Shown here piece after piece: positions 31,819-41,083 of a DNA stretch of 64,000 nt. The stretch comes from an uncultured Desulfobacteraceae bacterium (GTDB lineage Bacteria; Desulfobacterota; Desulfobacteria; Desulfobacterales; Desulfobacteraceae), in NCBI GenBank assembly GCA_913041495.1, contig CAJWHT010000001.1, positions 1-64,000 on the forward strand, written 5' to 3'. The position numbers were made by a program, and so were the translations under genes. The notes under the pieces are model-generated. The model saw only the letters and a program-made list of their open reading frames with translations, had not been told where the DNA came from and ran no database searches. Each line of letters opens with the position of its first letter. The first letter of the stretch is position 1.

Positions 31819-32388
31819 TTATTCCGGCACGTAAATTACGGCATGGATTTCAGCTTTTTCCTCACCGGCGCAGGACACGTAGTGGGGGACGATGGAGTTG
31901 TAGTAGACGGAATCCCCGGCATTGAGGACGTGTATCTTGTTGCCGTAGATGACCTCAATTGATCCTTTGATCACGGCGATGAATTCTTCGCCCTCATGGG
32001 AAGACAGGATCTTGTCATTGGCGGATTCCGGAAGGATCTCAACGAAAAAGGGTTCCATGTGGCGGTCGGCCTTGCCTTTGCCTAAGGCGTAGAAGTTCAG
32101 GGCGGTTGTTTTGTTCTTGCCGTCCAAAACGGAAAATTCCGCAGCCCGTTCCGCCTGGCGGACGATATAGGGATCACTGGTTTCCTGGTCGTCCAGAAAG
32201 GTGCCCAGGCGAATGCCTAAGGCCCTGGCGATTTTCATCAGGGGGCCTAAGGGGGGGTAGACGTCTTCTTCCAACATGGTGCTGATAAAATCCGGGGCCA
32301 GGCCGGTGGCATCTGCCAGCCCCTGAACGTCCATTTCCCGTTTTTTCATAAATGAGATGATGCGCTGATTCACTTTTCCGCTCTGCAT
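31819..32388 (-). CDS. XRE-family HTH/cupin domain transcriptional regulator
   Basis: N-terminal HTH (MDVQGLADATGLAPDFISTMLEEDVYPPLGPLMKIARALGI) and C-terminal cupin. Confidence 0.88.
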   Translation of the reverse strand: MQSGKVNQRIISFMKKREMDVQGLADATGLAPDFISTMLEEDVYPPLGPLMKIARALGIRLGTFLDDQETSDPYIVRQAERAAEFSVLDGKNKTTALNFYALGKGKADRHMEPFFVEILPESANDKILSSHEGEEFIAVIKGSIEVIYGNKIHVLNAGDSVYYNSIVPHYVSCAGEEKAEIHAVIYVPE

Positions 32389-32601
32389 GGGTCCTCCCTA
32401 TCGCTGGTGTAGAAAAAGATAATCCTATATTATATCGAATACCCTTTGTCAAAAAAAACCATAAAGGCCTTTGGCAGACGCTTACGGCGGGCTAACACTA
32501 TTTTTACCCGGGTTGCCGGGAATAGGGGTTGTGATCGTAAATAATCTCTTGTAGAGTCCATAAACATACCCCTTTTGGAAATACATGCAAGGAACTAGAT
32601 A

Positions 32602-32868
32602 ATGAAGACCATAGAAGTAAATATCAAAGCACAGTTCATCGTACCCGATGAGTGGGAAGTGACCGATCATATGCCGGACCCAGAATTTCCGGATGACATC
32701 AGGCGGGTGTTGAAAATAGAAGATCAGTTCTACGATTTCTTTCCGGAATGCCTGGTAAAGGTGGAGGATCCCGATGTGGTAATCTGGTCGGCGGACGAAG
32801 GCCGTACCGAGGAGATAATCGACTGTATGGACGCCTTCCAGGTGGACATCCGGGAGAAGAATACCTGA
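32602..32868 (+). CDS. Hypothetical acidic small protein
   Basis: 88-aa ORF immediately upstream of and co-oriented with the c-di-AMP cyclase gene. Confidence 0.6.
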   Translation: MKTIEVNIKAQFIVPDEWEVTDHMPDPEFPDDIRRVLKIEDQFYDFFPECLVKVEDPDVVIWSADEGRTEEIIDCMDAFQVDIREKNT

Positions 32869-32906
32869 ACTGAGCCCAACCGTTTTTAGCCCTCCGGGAA
32901 GATATA

Positions 32907-34073
32907 ATGAATCTGACAGCCATTCTTTTTGATATCCGCCTGCCGGACATCGTGGACATCCTGCTGATCACCATCGTGGTCTACCAGTTTTACGCCTGGT
33001 TCTGGGGAACCCAGGCCTTTAAGGTCCTCGTGGGCCTTGCCATCCTAAGTCTGGTTTTTCTGGTGGCCAAATCCTGGGGGCTTATTCTCACCACCTGGGT
33101 ATTCCAGATCCTGTGGCCCGTATTCGTCATCATGCTGATTATCCTCTTTCAGAAGGAAATCCGGCAGATGCTGGAGCGGTTCAACCCCATGAAGATGATG
33201 GGCAACCGCCACGGCCGGTCAGGCAACGGATGGATTGAAGGATTTTCCGGCTGGATTTTCCAGGCGGCGAAAAAGCGCACCGGCGTGTTGGTGGTGTTCC
33301 AGAGAAGAAGCCTGGTGGACGATCATATCACCCGGGGACTTGACCTGAAGTCCGATCCCCAGCCGGAAATACTGTCCGCAGTATTTGATAAGGATTCCCC
33401 CCTTCACGACGGCGCCATGCTGGTGGTCAACGGCAAGGTGGTATCCGTTTCCTGCTTTCTGCCCCTGTCCACCCGGGACGATTTGCCACGGAACTGGGGC
33501 ACCCGGCACCGGGCCGCCCTGGGGCTGACAGAAAAGTGCGACGCAGGCGTCCTGGTGGTTTCCGAGGAACGGGGAACCGTCACCCTGATCGACGGCGGTG
33601 ACGTCATGGAAATGAAAACCCCTGAGGACCTCGCCCATGCCTTGAAAGACATGACCCGTGATCCCCGGACAGAACACGTGGATATAAAAACCCTTGTCCT
33701 GGGCTGGACCACCCGCAGGTTCCGCCCCAAACTCCTGGTCTTTTCCCTGGTCTTTGTCGTATGGCTGGCATTTGCCGGCCAGCAGGATCTTGAGAAAACC
33801 CTGGATGTCCCCCTGGGTGTCAGGAATCTTTCGGCCGGCCTGAAGGTGGCCGCCCCTGAAGATCCCCGCCTCACCATTACCTGCCGGGGACTTCGCAAGG
33901 ATATCAGCATATTGAATCCCAAAAACGTCAGCGCCTCCGTGGACCTGTCCGAAGCGGGCCCCGGCCAGGGCATATTCACCGTATCAACGGCCGATCTGAG
34001 CCTGCCCAACAAACGGATCCAGGTGGCCCGGATCACGCCGTCCACTGTTGTTATGATTCTTGAGGAAAAGTAG
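32907..34073 (+). CDS. Diadenylate cyclase CdaA (DisA_N) fused to a YbbR/CdaR-like C-terminal domain
   Basis: Three TM N-terminus; DKDSPLHDGAMLVV and GTRHRAALG cyclase motifs; then a TM and NLSAGLKV...LTITCRGL...SASVDLSEAGPGQG...VARITPSTVVMILEE resembling a YbbR repeat. Confidence 0.87.
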   Translation: MNLTAILFDIRLPDIVDILLITIVVYQFYAWFWGTQAFKVLVGLAILSLVFLVAKSWGLILTTWVFQILWPVFVIMLIILFQKEIRQMLERFNPMKMMGNRHGRSGNGWIEGFSGWIFQAAKKRTGVLVVFQRRSLVDDHITRGLDLKSDPQPEILSAVFDKDSPLHDGAMLVVNGKVVSVSCFLPLSTRDDLPRNWGTRHRAALGLTEKCDAGVLVVSEERGTVTLIDGGDVMEMKTPEDLAHALKDMTRDPRTEHVDIKTLVLGWTTRRFRPKLLVFSLVFVVWLAFAGQQDLEKTLDVPLGVRNLSAGLKVAAPEDPRLTITCRGLRKDISILNPKNVSASVDLSEAGPGQGIFTVSTADLSLPNKRIQVARITPSTVVMILEEK

Positions 34074-34145
34074 GTCGGTGATCTGGGGGGATTGATTCTC
34101 TGTGAGCCCCGCTTCTTATACCTTATATTTTGTCAATTGGAAAAA

Positions 34146-34262
34146 TTAGCCCTTCATCGCTGAGAGTTTATCCCAGGCGATGTAATCGGCAATCTCGGGC
34201 GCTCTGTCTGTATTTTTGTCTCTTTTTTTAGCGTGGACAATTAGGTTGTGTCTGTGTAATAA
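34146..34262 (-). pseudogene. Possible C-terminal remnant of an unidentified gene
   Basis: Minus strand reads ...LIVHAKKRDKNTDRAPEIADYIAWDKLSAMKG*, protein-like but without an upstream gene. Confidence 0.3.
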
Positions 34263-34268
34263 AATGGA

Positions 34269-34997
34269 ATGCATAAATTTCAGCAAAAATCCATTATCTA
34301 TGCACCTATGCCAAAAACGGCGAGCAACACTCTGCTAAGGCGGATGGAGTCTTGCTTGAATTGCGATATCATAACTCCGAAAAGTGGTGGTGGCATTGGT
34401 CATTTTTATATCGATAAACGATCGTTATTTCGCTCTTATGTATCTATTCTTTCAAAGAAAACGCCTATCATCTACCAGCATTTTCTTCCTTTGGAGAAGA
34501 ATCGTCAGCTTATTACAAAGCACCTTAACTGTGATGCTATTCCAAAGGTTATTGTTTCTGTTCGCAATATCTATGATGTTGCAGTTTCTTGTGCAGATCA
34601 TCAGCGCAATATAATTGGTCCGTGGTGGATCATGCGGGAAGAAAAAAAGTTTTTTGCTGAAGATAATGCAGAAACGCACTCTCATATGTGGAACGCTATC
34701 ATTTGTCTCAAGTTTTACGCTGCATGGGTTATTGCGGCTCAGATCGGTAAATGGGATGTCTGTTTTATAGATTTTGATGTAATTACGCAAAATCCTGAAG
34801 TTTGCTTAAAGACGATCGCTGATTTTTACGATATTGCTTTTAGTGGGGTTGATAGTGATAAGCTCAAAACAATCTCTGACAATGTCAATGTTGGAAAAAG
34901 TAGACGTGGGGAAGCTTTAGATATTGAGTATAAAAAAATGCTAAAGGAATTTTCTGGCAGTTTTAAAGGTGTCGATTTCACGCCCCTGGGTTTATAA
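34269..34997 (+). CDS. Sulfotransferase-like protein
   Basis: PAPS-binding-like PKTASNTL near the N-terminus and VIVSVRNIYDVAVSCADH; markedly AT-richer than flanks. Confidence 0.7.
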   Translation: MHKFQQKSIIYAPMPKTASNTLLRRMESCLNCDIITPKSGGGIGHFYIDKRSLFRSYVSILSKKTPIIYQHFLPLEKNRQLITKHLNCDAIPKVIVSVRNIYDVAVSCADHQRNIIGPWWIMREEKKFFAEDNAETHSHMWNAIICLKFYAAWVIAAQIGKWDVCFIDFDVITQNPEVCLKTIADFYDIAFSGVDSDKLKTISDNVNVGKSRRGEALDIEYKKMLKEFSGSFKGVDFTPLGL

Positions 34998-35131
34998 TAT
35001 CAAAGCCCCTGGAAATTATACGATCTATTATAAAACGCTTGTTTCAATATGTTTTTTCCTCTTAACCATTCCCTGTATGAGTGGGCTTGAAATAAAGTTG
35101 CGTGACCATTTTCAGATCACAGGATGGTGAT

Positions 35132-35344
35132 ATGACTTACAATCGATTGATCATCCGGGCCGAACTCCTCTATGATGGCCTCGGCTGTGCGGAAAAGAAA
35201 ACCACTGCCATCGCCGGCGCCAAGATCGAAGCGGTATCAAAATCATGCGCCACCCCGGACTATAAAGAGATCGTTACTCCCGTTGTCATTGATCCCCATT
35301 CCCAGATCGGTATGGAACGCCAGGCAGAGGTCGGGCCATGGTGA
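35132..35344 (+). pseudogene. Truncated amidohydrolase N-terminal fragment
   Basis: MTYNRLIIRAELLYDGLGCAEKKTTAIAGAKIEAVSKSCATPDYKEIVTPVVIDPHSQIGMERQAEVGPW*: resembles the N-terminus of amidohydrolases (VTPxxIDxHSHIGM), with the second motif His replaced by Gln and then a stop. Confidence 0.6.
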
Positions 35345-35378
35345 TCCGTAACCGGAGCCGGGATTAGACGGTAGCCCC

Positions 35379-38300
35379 ATGGAATTGTTCGCCTCAAAGC
35401 TTCAGGCCCCGGTCAGGGAGAAGACCCTGGCGCGCCGGCGTCTGACACGGGTGTTTGACCATCCTGAAAATTGGCGGCTGGTGACGGTGATCGCCGGTGC
35501 AGGATACGGGAAGACAACGCTTATTGCGGATGCCCTGGCCGGCTCGGAGAAGCCGGTGATCTGGTATCGTCTGGATCCCCGGGATAGGGACCCGGACGTA
35601 TTTTGCGCCTATCTTACCCGGGGGGTGATAACGGCTTATCCCGGGCTGGAATCGGATCAGGCGTTCCGGGGGGAAGTTCAGGCGCTGGCGTCGGGAAAGC
35701 CACTGGAGACCGCCGGGGGAAAGTTCCGCTCCCCGGACCGGTATATCCGCCGGCTGGCCGCTGTGCTGTCCACGGTTGCCGTTGGCCCGGCCTGCCTGGT
35801 GCTGGATGACTTTCATACCGTGGACGACAGTCCGGACATCTGCGGGGCGCTTTCCTATCTTTTGGATATTTTGCCCCGGACGGTGGGGGTGGTGATCCTC
35901 AGCCGCAAAGAGCCTCCTTTGAAGCTGGCACGTCTCAGGGCCGGGGGACATCTGGTTGAAATCGATGAAAAGGATTTGTCCTTTACCGCTCCTGAAATAC
36001 AGGCCTATTACACCGGCCTGTCCAATATCCCCCTGACCAAAGCGGATACCGGCCACATTCTGAAGAAAACCGGGGGATGGCCGGCCAGCCTGGTATTGCT
36101 GAAGTATGCCCTCAAGGACAGCCGGGAGGCGGAAATTAAACAGCGCCTGGCCGGGTTCAGCGGCAGTCAGTCCCATATTTTTGCCTATCTTGAAGAAAAT
36201 TTTTTTGATGCCCAGCCCCGGGAGATTCAGGCATTCATGATCAAGGTGAATTTGCTGGCCGAGATCGATGCGGACCGGTGTGACCGGATATTCGGCATCA
36301 AACGTTCCCGGCAGCGGCTGGCTGTCCTGGTTAAAGAGCACCTCCTGGTGTTTCCCGACCGGGCGAATACCGGCGTCTTCCACTTCCATCATCTGCTCCG
36401 GGATTTTTTGTCCGCGAAAGCCACGTCTTTTTTTACCGCATACCGGATCCGGGAGTTTCATCGCAGGATCGCGGCCGATATGTCAACGGATCATCCCTTT
36501 CAGGCCATCGAGCACAGCCTGCAGGCTGAGGACTACGAAACCTGCGCCGCATTGATGGAAGCCAACGAGATGCAGTTCCTCCTGGAAGGCAGCATCCTTT
36601 TTCTGGGGCGGTGTTTTGAAAAGATCCCGGAGGCGATCCTGACCAAGCGGCCCGGCCTGCTTTTTCTCAAGGCCAAACTGCTCTCCTACCATGGAAAGCC
36701 GGACGATGCCATGGCATACCTGAGAAAGGCGATCCTGCGCATCCGGAACCGTGGAACAAAGGAAGAAGAACTCAAATACATGGTGGATTTGGGCAGCCTT
36801 TACTATTTCACCGGCCATGTCCGGGAGGCCAGGGATTTGATGGAGCAGGTCCGGGATAAGATCGACCTGCATTCTACCACCTATGTGATTGTTTTCACCT
36901 ATCTGATTTTTCTGTCATCCGTGCTGGGGGAGTTTGACCGGGCCAAGGCCTATCTCCGGGAGGCCAAATCCGCTGCCATGACCTTTCCTGAATTTGAGCG
37001 CCGGGTGGCCCTGGTGCTGTTCCGGACTTCCGAAGCCTATTATCACTATATCCGGGGAGAGTTCCGGCTGTCCGGGGAGGTGAACCGGAAACTGCTGGCC
37101 TCTGCCCTGGATGTGGGGGCGGAATCCTGCCTCCCCCTGGCCTATTACCAGGATGCGGCCACCCGCGCCATGGAGAGGGATTATGCCGGGGGGCTGGCTG
37201 CTGCCGTCCGTGGTATCCGGGTCTGCGAAGATATGGCGCTCAATGACAGCAAAAAGGGGTGGATCTACCTTGCCGGGGCAGATAACTGCATGGGGCTGGG
37301 CAAACCGGACGCGGCCCGTGAGCGCATTGACAACGCCGCTGCCTTGTTTGAGGCTTCGGGGAACCGGTGGGGACTGGCCCATGCCTGGGAGACCTCGGCG
37401 CGGCTTGCCCTGGCTCAGGGCCGTATGGATACCGCCGGTGCATTCATGGCCGATGCCTTTGACCTTATCCGGGGATACGGCCTTGGCCTCACCCGGGCAA
37501 TTTTTGACAACACCATGGCCAGGATATTAATCCGGGAGGGAAGGTGGGAGAAGGCCCTGGAGCATTTGTCGGCGGCCGGGCCAGGGCTTACGGAAACGGC
37601 CTATTACCGGTTTGAAAATCATTTGTTGAATGCCCGCGCCCTGTGGGAGACGGGACGTGCCGACAGTGCATCGCATCATTTTCGGCAAGCGCGGAAAATA
37701 TCCGATGCCAAGGGATACGAACGGCTTCTGGAAAAGGAAGTCGCTTTGCTCAGTCCTTTAAACGGGATGATAAATGGCCCTGAGAACCGGGGCCGGGCGG
37801 CAGGGACCCAAAAAGTCGGCCCGGAAGAACTCATGGTTTTCCTGACAGGCAGGTTCGGTATCCGCAAAGGCGGTGTTGATCTGGATCTGTCCCAGTGTAA
37901 AAGTACACCGGCCCTGACCATATTTAAGTATATGGCATCCCACCCCAAAGCCGGTTTCATTCCAAGAGAGGTGCTCATCGAAACCGTCTGGCCCGAACAG
38001 GATCTGGGGAAAACCGCCAAACGGTTCAATATGGCCATGAGCAGCCTGCGGCGGCTGCTTCAGCCGGATCTGCCCCCCAGAGCCCCTTCCGCCTATATCC
38101 TGAGAAAAAAGGACACCTATTGCCTGGCCTGGGAAGCGCCGCGGGTCACCACAGATGTGGGCCGGTTTGAATCGCTGACGGCATCGGCTGCGGATTCCGG
38201 TGACCCTGAAACGGCTTTGTCGGAACGGATTCAGGCCGAGCAGTCATTGTCCGGAGCGTTTCTTTCCGAAGACCCCTATCTTGAATGGGCGGAACCGGTC

Positions 38301-38585
38301 AGGGAGCAACTGATATACAGGAGACTTGAGAACCTGCGGGCGGTGGCGGCCCGCTACAGGGGGCTGGGAGATCATGAAAACGCCCTGGCATACAGTCTTA
38401 AAATTCTGGACATCGATCCCTACGATGAGGCGGCATACGGCGCGCTGATGCGCCTCTATCACGCCCAGGGGCGGCCGGGCCGGATTTCCGACACCTGGCG
38501 CAGGTACAAACAGGCCGCCGACACACTGGGGGTGCCGGAAAATCAGGAGTTGGCAAGGCTTTACCTGCGTCTCACAACTTCTTGA
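35379..38585 (+). CDS. MalT-like STAND ATPase transcriptional regulator with C-terminal BTAD domain
   Basis: VTVIAGAGYGKTTLIADAL P-loop, CLVLDDFHTVDD Walker B, TPR-like middle, C-terminal winged helix plus BTAD. Confidence 0.88.
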   Translation: MELFASKLQAPVREKTLARRRLTRVFDHPENWRLVTVIAGAGYGKTTLIADALAGSEKPVIWYRLDPRDRDPDVFCAYLTRGVITAYPGLESDQAFRGEVQALASGKPLETAGGKFRSPDRYIRRLAAVLSTVAVGPACLVLDDFHTVDDSPDICGALSYLLDILPRTVGVVILSRKEPPLKLARLRAGGHLVEIDEKDLSFTAPEIQAYYTGLSNIPLTKADTGHILKKTGGWPASLVLLKYALKDSREAEIKQRLAGFSGSQSHIFAYLEENFFDAQPREIQAFMIKVNLLAEIDADRCDRIFGIKRSRQRLAVLVKEHLLVFPDRANTGVFHFHHLLRDFLSAKATSFFTAYRIREFHRRIAADMSTDHPFQAIEHSLQAEDYETCAALMEANEMQFLLEGSILFLGRCFEKIPEAILTKRPGLLFLKAKLLSYHGKPDDAMAYLRKAILRIRNRGTKEEELKYMVDLGSLYYFTGHVREARDLMEQVRDKIDLHSTTYVIVFTYLIFLSSVLGEFDRAKAYLREAKSAAMTFPEFERRVALVLFRTSEAYYHYIRGEFRLSGEVNRKLLASALDVGAESCLPLAYYQDAATRAMERDYAGGLAAAVRGIRVCEDMALNDSKKGWIYLAGADNCMGLGKPDAARERIDNAAALFEASGNRWGLAHAWETSARLALAQGRMDTAGAFMADAFDLIRGYGLGLTRAIFDNTMARILIREGRWEKALEHLSAAGPGLTETAYYRFENHLLNARALWETGRADSASHHFRQARKISDAKGYERLLEKEVALLSPLNGMINGPENRGRAAGTQKVGPEELMVFLTGRFGIRKGGVDLDLSQCKSTPALTIFKYMASHPKAGFIPREVLIETVWPEQDLGKTAKRFNMAMSSLRRLLQPDLPPRAPSAYILRKKDTYCLAWEAPRVTTDVGRFESLTASAADSGDPETALSERIQAEQSLSGAFLSEDPYLEWAEPVREQLIYRRLENLRAVAARYRGLGDHENALAYSLKILDIDPYDEAAYGALMRLYHAQGRPGRISDTWRRYKQAADTLGVPENQELARLYLRLTTS

Positions 38586-38745
38586 ATTCTAAGATGGTAT
38601 CCTTTTTTCAATCTAATTTACTCAAAATTTACTCCCTGGTTATATAAATTGCCGGTGATCAAGAGCCACCGGTGCCACAGGGACAGCCCGGCCTTTTTGC
38701 CGGTGGCCGTGCAAGGAAACCATTCCGGGCCACGGAGAAAGGAAT

Positions 38746-39915
38746 ATGCTTGAACTGGCATTGAACGGAAGCAAACGATACTGGATATGGATGGGGTGCC
38801 TTCTGGCGGTTATGGGTGTTGGGGCGGTGTTTTATGCAGACCAGCTTATCAACGGTTTGATGGTAACCGGCCAGAGCCGTGATGTTTCATGGGGATTTTA
38901 TACGGCTCAGATGACATATTTCGTCGGGGTGGCCGCAGGCGGTGTCATGCTGGTGCTGCCCTATTATATCCATAGCTACAAGGACTTTGGCCGGATCACC
39001 ATTTTAGGGGAGTTTTTGGCTGTGGCCGCCATTGTCATGTGTTTTCTCTTCCTGCTGATTCACCTGGGCAAGCCCATGCGGGCACTGAATGTGTTTCTTC
39101 ACCCCACCCCCTGGTCCATGTTGTTTTGGGACGGCAACGTGCTTTTTATTTACATGGTGCTGAATATCATTATCGGGTGGACCGTGCTGGATGCGGAACG
39201 CAACGGAATCAAGCCCCCCTGGTGGACAAAGCCCCTGATCCTTGTCTCCATTCCCATGGCCTTTTCCATTCATACGGTGACGGCTTTTATCTACTGCGGC
39301 CTTCCGGGACGGGGCTTCTGGCTCACCGCTGTGCTGGCACCCAGATTCCTGGCCTCTGCCTTTGCCTCGGGGCCGGCCCTGCTGATTCTCCTGGCCATGT
39401 TCATCCGGAGAACCACCCGGTTTGATCCGGGGTGGCAGGCCATCCAGACCCTCGGGGTGATTGCGGCCTACGGTCTTCTGGCCAACCTGTTTTTTCTGGG
39501 ATGTGAGGTCTTTGTGGCCTTTTATTCCGGAATACCGTCCCACATGGACCATCTCAGGTATCTGTACGCAGGCCTCCACGGAAAATCCGCCATGGTCCCC
39601 TTTATGTGGACGTCACTGGCCGCCATGGTTGCGGGACTGACACTGTTGATCATTCCCCGTACCCGGAGGAACAGTCGTCTTTTGGTCATTGCCTGTGTGC
39701 TTGTCTTTGCCGGCACCTGGATCGACAAGGGGCTGGGGATGATTGCCGGCGGTTTTATCCCTTCGCCCCTGCACCAGGTGACCGAGTATTTTCCCAGCCT
39801 TCATGAACTGGTGATTTCCGCCGGGGTGGCTGCCCTGGGCCTTTTTATTCTTACCATACTATACAAGATTACCCTGGTGGTGAAGATAACCAACCAGACC
39901 GGCAGAACAGGATAA
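38746..39915 (+). CDS. NrfD/PsrC-type polysulfide reductase membrane subunit
   Basis: ~10 TM; GVAAGGVMLVLPYYIHSYKDFGRITILGEFLAVAAIVMCFLFLLIHLGKP; WIDKGLGMIAGGFIPSPLHQVTEYFPSLHEL. Confidence 0.88.
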   Translation: MLELALNGSKRYWIWMGCLLAVMGVGAVFYADQLINGLMVTGQSRDVSWGFYTAQMTYFVGVAAGGVMLVLPYYIHSYKDFGRITILGEFLAVAAIVMCFLFLLIHLGKPMRALNVFLHPTPWSMLFWDGNVLFIYMVLNIIIGWTVLDAERNGIKPPWWTKPLILVSIPMAFSIHTVTAFIYCGLPGRGFWLTAVLAPRFLASAFASGPALLILLAMFIRRTTRFDPGWQAIQTLGVIAAYGLLANLFFLGCEVFVAFYSGIPSHMDHLRYLYAGLHGKSAMVPFMWTSLAAMVAGLTLLIIPRTRRNSRLLVIACVLVFAGTWIDKGLGMIAGGFIPSPLHQVTEYFPSLHELVISAGVAALGLFILTILYKITLVVKITNQTGRTG

Positions 39916-39962
39916 GCAAAGATGCGGGTACCGCCCTCTGCCTCAAGGTCTGGTCCAGCCAT

Positions 39963-40100
39963 ATGCCCAAACGCGTCGATGTCAGCCGCCATGCTTTTGA
40001 AACAATCCGGGGGGAATACCCGGGAAACGGAAAACGCCTGGCAACGGCTGAAAAGGGGCTGGCCATGCTGGACCGGATCGCTCCGGCCGCAGGGGAATAG
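39963..40100 (+). CDS. Possible 45-aa ORF or gene remnant downstream of the nrfD-like gene
   Basis: MPKRVDVSRHAFETIRGEYPGNGKRLATAEKGLAMLDRIAPAAGE*; this frame stays open upstream (...KDAGTALCLKVWSSH). Confidence 0.3.
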   Translation: MPKRVDVSRHAFETIRGEYPGNGKRLATAEKGLAMLDRIAPAAGE

Positions 40101-40119
40101 CCCGGTTCTGTTCCCCTTT

Positions 40120-40980
40120 TTAAGCGTTCGCCGGATCTTTTAGAAAAAATTTCCCAAGAAGAGCGGCACCGATAATCACCCCCATGCCTGACAGCACCTG
40201 GGCGGACACCTGCTCGCCATGGATCAGGCTTACCATGAGAACCGCCAGGGGCGGGGTCAGGTAGGTCAGATAGCCGATAATGGTCACATTCCCCGTGTTA
40301 AGGGCCCTGTTCCAGAAGAAAAAGGAGAGCCCCAGCGGCACACATCCCAGGTAAACGGCGGACAGCAGGGCTGTACGACCCGGCAGGGTTGTATCGCCGG
40401 ACATCAGGAAGATGCACAGGGAAATCACGGCGGCATAAATGGTGTAGGCCGTCATGGGATCCTTATCCAGCTTCATAAGGGGCAGGGTGACCGAAAAGCT
40501 GGACCATATCAGGCCGCAGAGCAGGGCAAACCCGTAGCCCACCATATGGCCGGAAGAAAAGGAAATGCTTTTGCCCGAGGCAATGACCATGCCGGCTCCC
40601 AACAGTCCGATACAGGCTGTGATGAAAATGGCAGGCCGCAGCCGCTTGAATGTGATCACCGAGGAGAATACCACGATCCAGAAAGACCAGGTGGTGGCCA
40701 GGATGGTGCCTTCCGCCATGGGCGCAAGATCCATGGTTTTATAGTAGAGAAAGTGGTAGAGAAAAATCCCCCACACCCCGAGCAGGCTGGGCAATATTTT
40801 GGGGACAAAGATCCTAAAGGACCGGGTGGCCAGAATATCCCTGGCGTATAGAAAAATGGCGGCACTGGTAAAGCTTACCGCCATTAATGCGGGCACACTT
40901 AATCCGGTGAGGCCTGAACCGATGGCGGCGGGCAGGCTGGCCCAGCAGAGCACAGCCCCCATGGCGTAGATGTATGGCAT
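40120..40980 (-). CDS. EamA/DMT family transporter
   Basis: 10-TM EamA-type protein. Confidence 0.87.
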   Translation of the reverse strand: MPYIYAMGAVLCWASLPAAIGSGLTGLSVPALMAVSFTSAAIFLYARDILATRSFRIFVPKILPSLLGVWGIFLYHFLYYKTMDLAPMAEGTILATTWSFWIVVFSSVITFKRLRPAIFITACIGLLGAGMVIASGKSISFSSGHMVGYGFALLCGLIWSSFSVTLPLMKLDKDPMTAYTIYAAVISLCIFLMSGDTTLPGRTALLSAVYLGCVPLGLSFFFWNRALNTGNVTIIGYLTYLTPPLAVLMVSLIHGEQVSAQVLSGMGVIIGAALLGKFFLKDPANA

Positions 40981-41083
40981 ATGGATCTCCTTCGTATGGT
41001 TGGGGTTCTGGCCTGCATCCTACACCTTGTTTCCGGTTCAGGTATTGAACAAAATTGACATGAATTGAAATGCGTTGGATTCC

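Noticed and set aside
38640-38745. GC-rich leader before the nrfD-like gene as a riboswitch
   Set aside because: Only short imperfect complementary segments; no terminator or convincing long-range stem was found.
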